Shown here piece after piece: positions 22,683 to 28,009 of a stretch of 28,009 nucleotides of DNA (the stretch's first letter is position 1; the number at the start of each line of letters is the position of its first letter). Where the stretch lies: the NCBI GenBank assembly GCA_047617985.1, contig JBLGBS010000011.1, positions 1 to 28,009 on the forward strand, read 5' to 3'. The notes under the pieces are model-generated. The model was not told where the DNA came from. It did not search any database and saw nothing but the letters and a program-made list of their open reading frames with translations. Source of the DNA: SW-4-43-9 sp047617985. Its GTDB lineage: Archaea; Nanohalarchaeota; Nanosalinia; Nanosalinales; Nanosalinaceae. The position numbers and the translations under genes are program-made.

Positions 22683-22694
22683 TTTATTTAAATA
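22683..22694 (+). promoter_or_regulatory. TATA box of the DUF2892 gene
   Basis: TTTATTTAAATA, centred about 25 bp before the ATG at 22714. It supports a leaderless transcript and that start. Confidence 0.45.
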
Positions 22695-22713
22695 GGAGCC
22701 ATATTTAATGGGT

Positions 22714-22935
22714 ATGGAAGAAAACGTAGGAGGACTGGATCAACAGCTTAGAATCGCTGTCGGTGCAGTGCTTGGACTTGCTGCTCTAGCAATCCTCGGC
22801 GACTACACGATGGGATATGAAGTTCCTATGGTTGTCTCGCCGGTGCTAGGAGTTCTAGCCCTGGTTCTTCTGGGAACAGGACTTACCAGCAAGTGCAAGA
22901 TCAACGAGATGCTGGGAAGAAACACAGCAGAATAG
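22714..22935 (+). CDS. DUF2892-family small membrane protein
   Basis: Protein of 73 residues with the DUF2892 pattern: N-V-G-G-L-D-Q-Q-L-R-I near the start, two membrane helices, S-P-V-L-G-V-L-A-L, L-L-G-T-G-L-T and a late Cys before the M-L-G-R-N-T end. An in-frame ATG 6 bp upstream (22708) is possible. I prefer 22714 because family members begin right before N-V-G and because the TATA element TTTATTTAAATA (22683-22694) is 25 bp from it. Function unknown. Confidence 0.82.
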   Translation: MEENVGGLDQQLRIAVGAVLGLAALAILGDYTMGYEVPMVVSPVLGVLALVLLGTGLTSKCKINEMLGRNTAE

Positions 22936-22961
22936 TGACCTAAATCCCTCTTTTTCTATTT

Positions 22962-23381
22962 TTATCCTTCCGGGTGCTTTCTAACTACTTTCTGAACATC
23001 TTTCTCCGCTTTTTCTTTGTCCGAGTAACCGTATTTCGGTAAATCCAGTTCTTCCTCAACTTGAATTCCTTCTGATTTAATCGTCCAGTACCCGATCTCG
23101 TTTTTCTCAAGTTTGATAGAGGTTCCGGAGCTGTGTTCCCATCTATCTTTTTCCCGCTCCCATGTTCCAACCGTTCTCAGGTCTTTACAGTAAGAAGAGT
23201 AACGCCTATTGCCTTCTTTAGACCATAAAAGTGTTCCATCATCCTCGTATATCTCGTACTCTCCGCCGGAAGGGCCTTCAACCAGAACCCGTTCATCTTC
23301 AACTTTCACAACCTCAAGGGGCTGTTTCCGGTCGTTGAAAAGGATTTTATCGCCTTCCTCAAAATCCTCCAGATCGGTCAT
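22962..23381 (-). CDS. Acidic protein of unknown function
   Basis: Protein of 139 residues, rich in beta strands by eye. The first 50 residues (G-D-K-I-L-F-N-D..., then V-V-K-V-E-D-E-R-V-L-V-E-G) look like a small SH3/KOW-like barrel, and the rest is charged with several Trp/Tyr. It has one Cys, no signal peptide and no membrane segment. A Shine-Dalgarno AGGTGAT lies 5 nt before the ATG and fixes the start. It is divergent from the secreted-protein gene at 23524. Confidence 0.65.
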   Translation of the reverse strand: MTDLEDFEEGDKILFNDRKQPLEVVKVEDERVLVEGPSGGEYEIYEDDGTLLWSKEGNRRYSSYCKDLRTVGTWEREKDRWEHSSGTSIKLEKNEIGYWTIKSEGIQVEEELDLPKYGYSDKEKAEKDVQKVVRKHPEG

Positions 23382-23523
23382 ATAGCATCACCTTGATCTT
23401 CCTGCTCTGTCCGTGTTTCCTGGTTGAGCATGGATAAGTCTTCAGAGCATAATGTCAAAACTGTTTGGTTAAAGCCGAACAAATAACTAGTTCTTTTTAA
23501 GTAAGGGAGATGTATCTTGGAGT

Positions 23524-24123
23524 ATGAGACTAGTACACACAGCGGTTATCGCTATCGGTCTGTTATTCATGGTTTCAGGAGCTACAGCAGTGGTTGGAGG
23601 CCCTGAACCAGACGATGGAGAAATGGCTATAATGGGTCAGGGAACGAGCGCTTCAGCTTCTGCCTCTACCTCTGTAAATGAGAATGGAACTGAGTGGAGA
23701 GCGGAGACCAGCATGGTCAACCGCTCCAGCAACATCACTGAGGGGAGACTGGAAGGTATTCAGTACTCCGAGGAAGATTACAAGGTGGAATTCACAGGCT
23801 ACATTCAGGCACCGACACCCTGCCATGTGATTGAGCACAGCGTAGAGGAATCCGGAGACAGCTACACACTCAATGTTGAAACAATTCACGATGAAACAGA
23901 TGAAGAGAGCAACGAGTCGATTCAGCCGTGCGCTCAAGTAATGACGATGATCGAGTACGATGGAAGCTTCTCGGCACAGGAAGATTTCAGCCTTGAAGTG
24001 AGACACAACAACGAGACGGTTGACACTCTCGAACATCCCGGACTTGAACAGACCGAACCTGTAGAAGAACCGAGAACAGGTTTCATACAGTCTCTGAGAA
24101 ACTTCTTCTCAGGGCTTTTCTAA
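23524..24123 (+). CDS. Secreted protein of unknown function
   Basis: Protein of 199 residues with a clear Sec-type signal peptide: R2, hydrophobic core 6-18, and small residues G-A-T-A near 19-22 as a likely cleavage site. The mature part is acidic, beta-rich, has two Cys (C100, C136) that could form a disulfide, and several N-x-S/T sequons (N54, N66, N70, N130), as expected for a glycosylated archaeal surface protein. The last 15 residues (T-G-F-I-Q-S-L-R-N-F-F-S-G-L-F) form a strongly amphipathic segment that may attach it to the membrane. A TATA-like TTTTTAAG (about 23494-23501) is 26 bp upstream. Confidence 0.72.
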   Translation: MRLVHTAVIAIGLLFMVSGATAVVGGPEPDDGEMAIMGQGTSASASASTSVNENGTEWRAETSMVNRSSNITEGRLEGIQYSEEDYKVEFTGYIQAPTPCHVIEHSVEESGDSYTLNVETIHDETDEESNESIQPCAQVMTMIEYDGSFSAQEDFSLEVRHNNETVDTLEHPGLEQTEPVEEPRTGFIQSLRNFFSGLF

Positions 24124-24139
24124 CTATTTTTTTCTTTTT

Positions 24140-24272
24140 CTACTGATTTGCTGATACCACTTCTATAACATCTAGATGCTCGAACTCATGAGCTGATTTA
24201 CCTGTTTTCTCAACAGTCGATCGTATTTAAGGATCCTTCGCCGAGATCCGAGTGAATTTTGTATCCAAAGTC
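24140..24272 (-). pseudogene. Decayed copy of the 3' end of the YchF-type GTPase gene
   Basis: This matches the last about 45 codons of the GTPase gene (25155-25292) in the same orientation. There are 32 identical bases at 24141-24172 versus 25156-25187 and 26 at 24233-24258 versus 25253-25278, with divergent sequence between. Read on the minus strand it gives D-F-G-Y-K-I-H-S-D-L-G-E-G and later H-L-D-V-I-E-V-V-S-A-N-Q-stop, but has in-frame TGA and TAA and a frameshift between. It is therefore a non-functional relic left about 1 kb from the intact end. Confidence 0.9.
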
Positions 24273-24363
24273 ACAATTAAACTTTGATTTCGTTCTTAAT
24301 CAAATTTCTAGCTCTACAAACCGGTGGAAATAAAAATATGGGCTATAAATAGATGTCCAGGTT

Positions 24364-25143
24364 ATGTATCAGAAAGACAAAATCAACAAGAAGATTAACC
24401 GACTGATAGAGGGGAAGGTAATAGATCGGGAAAACAAAAGTATAGGAAGAGAGATGAAGGAAAAGGAAATAAACGAGTTAAAAACTGGAGAGGGTGAAGA
24501 GCCTTCGATCAATCTGTCTGAAGCCGGTATAACTAGAAGGAGCTTTCTCAAAAAACTTGGACTAGGAGTCGGTGGACTGGCATTAACATCTCAGTTCACT
24601 GGAGCATGGAGTCTCATCCAGCCCAGTAAAGAAGGAGTATCGGACATAGACGCAGATACTGTTGATGGTACGGACAGAGAGGATATTCAGGATCCTTATG
24701 GTTGGGAGAAAGTTGGTACTCTTAATTTTTCGAGTCAGAACTCTCTTACACATAATATATCAACTTCGTATGATCTATATCGTCTGGAATTTTCAGGCGT
24801 TACAACTGATGCAGATGAAGCTTTGAGTGTCCGGGTAAATGGTCTGTCTGGCGGATATGAATTTGAATCAAATGATGCCTCTACTGTTACAGATTGGGAC
24901 AAATGGAGGCTAGTCTATGAACTCAGGGCAAGCCAAGAAGCGTTTGGAACAATGACTATCGCTGGGAACTGGACGAATGTCGTGAATTTCTCATCTCAGA
25001 TGGGGGGTCAGCCAGGTGTTGAGATAGCCACTCATGGACTTAACAATAATGCATCTAGCCCTCTTTCCTCAATTGAAGTGTTTGCTGCCTATGGAGGCAA
25101 CTTGACTGGGGATGTTGAAATTTTTGGTAGAAATAATGGGTAG
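24364..25143 (+). CDS. Tat-signal protein with virus-like C-terminal domain
   Basis: Protein of 259 residues. After a charged 50-residue leader comes a twin-arginine signal, T-R58-R59-S-F-L-K-K followed by the hydrophobic L-G-L-G-V-G-G-L-A-L, so the folded protein is probably exported. Next is D-I-D-A-D-T-V-D-G-T-D (94-104), a string common in phage tail and fibre proteins, then a beta-rich domain with W-E-K-V-G-T-L and Y-D-L-Y-R-L-E-F-S-G resembling the small jelly-roll-like domains of viral structural proteins. The long stretch before the Tat motif is odd; Met31 could be the start. TATA-like elements lie at about 24327-24337 and 24343-24350. The gene sits between the two copies of the GTPase 3' end, so it was probably brought in with that duplication. 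Confidence 0.65.
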   Translation: MYQKDKINKKINRLIEGKVIDRENKSIGREMKEKEINELKTGEGEEPSINLSEAGITRRSFLKKLGLGVGGLALTSQFTGAWSLIQPSKEGVSDIDADTVDGTDREDIQDPYGWEKVGTLNFSSQNSLTHNISTSYDLYRLEFSGVTTDADEALSVRVNGLSGGYEFESNDASTVTDWDKWRLVYELRASQEAFGTMTIAGNWTNVVNFSSQMGGQPGVEIATHGLNNNASSPLSSIEVFAAYGGNLTGDVEIFGRNNG

Positions 25144-25154
25144 AAAGTTTCGGT

Positions 25155-26351
25155 TTACTGATTTGCTGATACCACTTCTATAACATCGAGATGTTCCAGC
25201 TCGTGGTCGGAGCCTATCTGTCTGTTTTCCCGGCAGTCAATTGCATGTAAAAATCCTTCGCCGAGATCCGAGTGAATTGTATATGCAAAGTCTTCAGCGG
25301 TTGAGTTCTCCGGCACCAGAAATACATCAGGTAGGATATTTCCGTGTTCATCGCCGAGACCGTCTGCTCCTCCAGGGAATACCGCCATAACCCCGAGTTC
25401 ATCGAATAACGCGGTTTCCATGGCTTTCTGGACTCCTGTCCCTCCATAGTTCTGCATGAAGTCTCGAATCTTCTCCAGCCCCTGTTCCTTCTCTTCCGGT
25501 AGATCGGCTTTTATCTCGAAGTCTTCATCACCAGGATAGTAATCTATCGCGTCTTTTTCCGCTGCGTTTTTCAGCGCTTTCTCGGCGTGGGCAGAAGCAG
25601 GAATAACTGTCAGATCTTCGTACTCCGGGTCTGAGGTGATCTCCTCGTAGTTTTCCTGAGCTTTCTCAGTATCCATCTTGTTGGCTGCGATAACCATCGG
25701 TTTGGTCTCCTTCCTGATCTCCCGGGCAAGTTCTTCCCGATCTTCTTCATCCCAGTTCTCCGGTTCTAGATCCATTCCAAGTGAAAGTATTATCTGTTTG
25801 ATCTCATTCTTGTTCGTTTTAAACGCCGACATCTGATCGGCGAGCTCTTCCTCAAGTTTTGGTTCGTGCTGGCCTTTCTTGTTCTCGTATCTCTGGATAC
25901 CTTTCTCCAGAATCTCGAGGTACCACATATCCAGCTCGTTCTCAAGGAAATCAATATCTTCCCGTGGATCATGTCCCTCGGTTGGTTCGCCTTCAATATC
26001 TGTCTCGCCGGAGAAATCAACGATATGGATCAGCACATCGGCTTCGTTTAAATCGGTCAGAAACTTGTTACCTAGTCCTTTTCCTTCGTGAGCTCCTGGA
26101 ATCAGACCGGCGACATCCACCATTTTCACCGGTACATGCCGAATCCCGTCATGGCAGAAACCGGTTCTCGGATCACAGCTCTCGTTAAAATCAGGTGCTG
26201 CACAGTCAACTCTGACATAAGCCTCTCCGACAGATGGCTCGATTGTTGTGAAAGGATAGTTCCCCTCATCTACTGTGTTCATGGTTGCTGCGTTGAAGAA
26301 TGTTGATTTTCCAACCGAAGGTTTACCAACTAATCCGATTTTGTAGGTCAT
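25155..26351 (-). CDS. YchF/Obg-like GTPase/ATPase (archaeal type)
   Basis: Protein of 398 residues of the YchF subfamily of Obg-like P-loop NTPases, which are associated with ribosomes and translation. G1 is G-K-P-S-V-G-K-S-T (9-17), G3 D79-V-A-G, and G4 N224-K-M-D227. Residues G-A-H-E-G-K-G-L-G-N-K-F-L (86-98) are the typical YchF switch II region. The last 60 residues are a TGS domain (D-V-F-L-V-P... to H-L-D-V-I-E-V-V). The length is normal. The 3' end appears to have been replaced by an equivalent sequence during insertion of the neighbouring cassette, without harm to the protein. It shares a TATA element with the divergent gene at 26408. Confidence 0.93.
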   Translation of the reverse strand: MTYKIGLVGKPSVGKSTFFNAATMNTVDEGNYPFTTIEPSVGEAYVRVDCAAPDFNESCDPRTGFCHDGIRHVPVKMVDVAGLIPGAHEGKGLGNKFLTDLNEADVLIHIVDFSGETDIEGEPTEGHDPREDIDFLENELDMWYLEILEKGIQRYENKKGQHEPKLEEELADQMSAFKTNKNEIKQIILSLGMDLEPENWDEEDREELAREIRKETKPMVIAANKMDTEKAQENYEEITSDPEYEDLTVIPASAHAEKALKNAAEKDAIDYYPGDEDFEIKADLPEEKEQGLEKIRDFMQNYGGTGVQKAMETALFDELGVMAVFPGGADGLGDEHGNILPDVFLVPENSTAEDFAYTIHSDLGEGFLHAIDCRENRQIGSDHELEHLDVIEVVSANQ

Positions 26352-26374
26352 GGAAATTATCTTCTAGAGAATTC

Positions 26375-26383
26375 TTTTTAAGG
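26375..26383. promoter_or_regulatory. Shared TATA element for two divergent genes
   Basis: TTTTTAAGG lies about 28 bp from the ATG of the GTPase on one side (26351) and 29 bp from the ATG at 26408 on the other. Both would yield leaderless transcripts, so a single element appears to serve both directions. Confidence 0.45.
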
Positions 26384-26407
26384 CATTTCTACATTTTACT
26401 ATTACTA

Positions 26408-26728
26408 ATGGAAGAATTAGTGGAAAGTCTGAAACATGCAGGATATAACGTTGAAGTTGAGATCAGCGAAATGGATTTCGAGGATTACCGGAGCTATTTT
26501 CATATTACAAGACTTTCTCTAGCCAGTTTTCTCTTTCTTCCTCAGAGAGCGTACCGAGATACAAGAGGTCGAGATAGCGTGCACCTGAAAGATGTAAGAA
26601 AAATGAATAGAGATGAAGATTTTATCGCGGAACTTGAAAGATACAATCCTGAGAGGTACCCTATAAGACACGCATTCATAGATTTTCCAGGTTGGATGAG
26701 GCGGAAAGTAGAGGAGCTCCATTCTTAA
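26408..26728 (+). CDS. Small protein of unknown function
   Basis: Protein of 106 residues. The ATG at 26408 is preferred over upstream in-frame codons because it begins after the shared TATA element and the residues before it overlap the GTPase promoter. It has mixed charge, several aromatic residues (F-H-I-T-R-L-S-L-A-S-F-L-F-L-P), no Cys and no signal peptide. I recognise no family. Confidence 0.6.
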   Translation: MEELVESLKHAGYNVEVEISEMDFEDYRSYFHITRLSLASFLFLPQRAYRDTRGRDSVHLKDVRKMNRDEDFIAELERYNPERYPIRHAFIDFPGWMRRKVEELHS

Positions 26729-26753
26729 ATCATTTCGAAACGCATTTACTCGC

Positions 26754-27140
26754 ATGAGAAAGCTGAAACTCCCGGGAAGAGACAAAACAAGGCCAAGACT
26801 TGATCAGCAGGATATCAAGCTGATACGGAAGCAGGGAATCGATCAGGTTAAGAGGAACGCGGAGAGACTGGTCGGGCAGAAGTTCAAGGAATCAGAAGCA
26901 GATCCAAAGATTCCGACTGCCGGAAACCCGGTTTACAAGGCGATGCATGCCTGCAACTGTACTTCCCGCGACCAGATTTTCATGTCGCACCGAATCAGAC
27001 CGGAGAAAGAGCTTACGGAGGCGCAGATAGAGTCTCTGACAGATCTTCTTATACGATGGATTGTGAGAGAGCATAATTTCTACAGAGAGGAGGAAAAGGA
27101 GAAACAGATAAAATTAGGGGATTTCTACACTCGAAATTAG
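26754..27140 (+). CDS. DUF4186-like protein
   Basis: Protein of 128 residues, basic at the start. The stretch G-N-P-V-Y-K-A-M-H-A-C-N-C-T-S-R (57-72), followed by H-R-I-R-P-E-K-E-L-T and a helix with W-I-V-R-E, parallels the G-H-P-V-F-x-A-Q-H-A-T-A-x-C-C and I-P-x-G-x-x-L-T pattern I associate with DUF4186. His65 with Cys67 and Cys69 may bind metal. Function is unknown for the family. A TATA-like CTTAAATC (26724-26731) lies 27 bp upstream. It converges on hisS with a 4-bp overlap. Confidence 0.6.
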   Translation: MRKLKLPGRDKTRPRLDQQDIKLIRKQGIDQVKRNAERLVGQKFKESEADPKIPTAGNPVYKAMHACNCTSRDQIFMSHRIRPEKELTEAQIESLTDLLIRWIVREHNFYREEEKEKQIKLGDFYTRN

Positions 27141-28009
27141 AAAAACCCTTCACCCTTCAGATGTTCAACTACCTTGTCTTTTCCAATTTCCTCTTCTTCG
27201 CCTGATTCCATGTGCTTGACTGTTACCTGATCCTGCTCTAAATCGCGTTCTCCAATGATCAAAACTCTTTTTGCGTTGATCGAGTCTGCGTAACCTAGCT
27301 GTTCGCCAAACCCTCTTCCGGAAAGATCGGTTTCCACAGATAGGCCTTTCTCCCTCAATGTTGTCGCGTACTCAAGGGCGGTATCTCTCACCGACTCGGA
27401 CACGCTCAGGACATAGATATCGGTTTCGACCTGCTTCAGAGGCCATCGATCCTCCTTCTTGAGAAGTTCCACAGTCGTGGAGTATCCGAAGGCAAATCCG
27501 ACAGCGGGAACATCCTGGTTTCCAAACATTCCAACCAGTTCATCGTACCTTCCTCCACCGAACAGTGCTCGGAGTTCTCCTTCAGCGTCAAACGCTTCAA
27601 ACACTAGACCGGTGTAGTAGGCGAGTCCACGGACAATGGAAAGGTCGAGTTTACACTGATCCGCGACTCCATACGATTCAAGCGCCTCGGAAAGATCTTC
27701 CATCCTGTCAACCGGTTCCTGCGCGTCTTCAGGTGCTTTTTCCCTCAGTTCTTCTATTTGATCGGCGATAGGGCCCGAAATCTCTGTAATTTCATCTATT
27801 TCCCCGGCTTTCTCTTTATTTACACCGACTTCATCAAGTTCTTCGAGGAACTGTTCAGTACTCATTTTTTCTTTGTCATCAATTACCTGCATTACTTCCT
27901 CAGTATTTTCCACTCCAAGAGCTTCAAGCATTGATTCAAGCAGGTTTCTATCATTTAACTGGAACCGGACACGATCCATTAGATCAAGTTTCTCGTAGAT
28001 TCTTGCAGC
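27137..28009 (-). CDS. hisS: Histidyl-tRNA synthetase, C-terminal part (runs off the window)
   Basis: About 290 residues of a class II HisRS, which charges tRNA-His. The open frame continues to the right edge (A-A-R-I-Y-E-K-L-D-L precedes the internal Met at 27979), so the N-terminal catalytic part lies outside. Visible signatures are the HisRS-specific R-G-L-A-Y-Y-T-G, the G-G-G-R-Y-D-E-L loop, the motif 3-like A-V-G-F-A-F-G, and the C-terminal anticodon-binding domain (D-I-Y-V-L-S-V... R-V-L-I-I-G-E-R-D-L). The sequence shows no damage. Confidence 0.95.
   Translation of the reverse strand, partial: AARIYEKLDLMDRVRFQLNDRNLLESMLEALGVENTEEVMQVIDDKEKMSTEQFLEELDEVGVNKEKAGEIDEITEISGPIADQIEELREKAPEDAQEPVDRMEDLSEALESYGVADQCKLDLSIVRGLAYYTGLVFEAFDAEGELRALFGGGRYDELVGMFGNQDVPAVGFAFGYSTTVELLKKEDRWPLKQVETDIYVLSVSESVRDTALEYATTLREKGLSVETDLSGRGFGEQLGYADSINAKRVLIIGERDLEQDQVTVKHMESGEEEEIGKDKVVEHLKGEGFF

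Noticed and set aside
25790..26306. Several open frames on both strands inside the GTPase gene
   Set aside because: Shadows of a well-conserved, intact gene.

Overview
The window most likely comes from a halophilic archaeon, plausibly of the Nanohaloarchaeota (DPANN). The proteins are strongly acidic with Glu/Asp-rich surfaces but still use much Lys, and the base composition is moderate rather than GC-rich. Many start codons have an archaeal TATA-like element about 25-28 bp upstream, which implies leaderless transcripts. The tRNA and protein families are archaeal (archaeal YchF-type GTPase, a class II HisRS, a possible histone-fold protein). The lineage is an inference; no rRNA is present.

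Left part (1-6126): a possible histone-fold protein and a small unknown protein, tRNA-Glu(CTC) with a partial copy of its 3' end 70 bp downstream, an alpha/beta hydrolase, MsrA, a 500-bp gene-poor stretch with consecutive perfect hairpins (candidate ncRNA), a membrane-anchored PQQ-type sugar dehydrogenase, a long coiled-coil protein and a stand-alone four-Cys RecB/Cas4-like nuclease.

Middle part (6209-21498): an accessory, defence-island-like region. It holds a two-gene AddB/AddA-type helicase-nuclease operon, an HNH-like protein, an orphan PIN-domain protein, a winged-helix regulator divergent from a compact four-gene operon (YdjM-like membrane hydrolase, two small two-TM proteins, a GIY-YIG-like nuclease), a large type IIG restriction-modification enzyme followed on the same strand by a CBS-like/HEPN protein with an Rx4H ribonuclease motif, a rhomboid protease, a decayed C-terminal fragment of a GmrSD-type (DUF1524) restriction enzyme, and a further PD-(D/E)XK protein. 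Several genes here use Shine-Dalgarno sites coupled to the preceding stop codon, unlike the mostly leaderless flanks.

Right part (21499-28009): a second structured-RNA candidate, a YccF plus PEBP-family operon, a DUF2892 protein, an unknown acidic protein, a secreted protein, a Tat-signal protein with a virus-like C-terminal domain, the YchF-type GTPase, an unknown small protein, a DUF4186-like protein, and hisS running off the right edge. A mutated copy of the last ~45 codons of the GTPase gene lies about 1 kb beyond its real end, on the far side of the Tat-protein gene. This suggests that a cassette was inserted at, and rebuilt, the 3' end of that gene.

The best candidates for undescribed biology are the R-M/HEPN pair, the regulator plus four-gene membrane/nuclease operon, the 3'-end-replacing cassette, and the two hairpin-rich intergenic regions.
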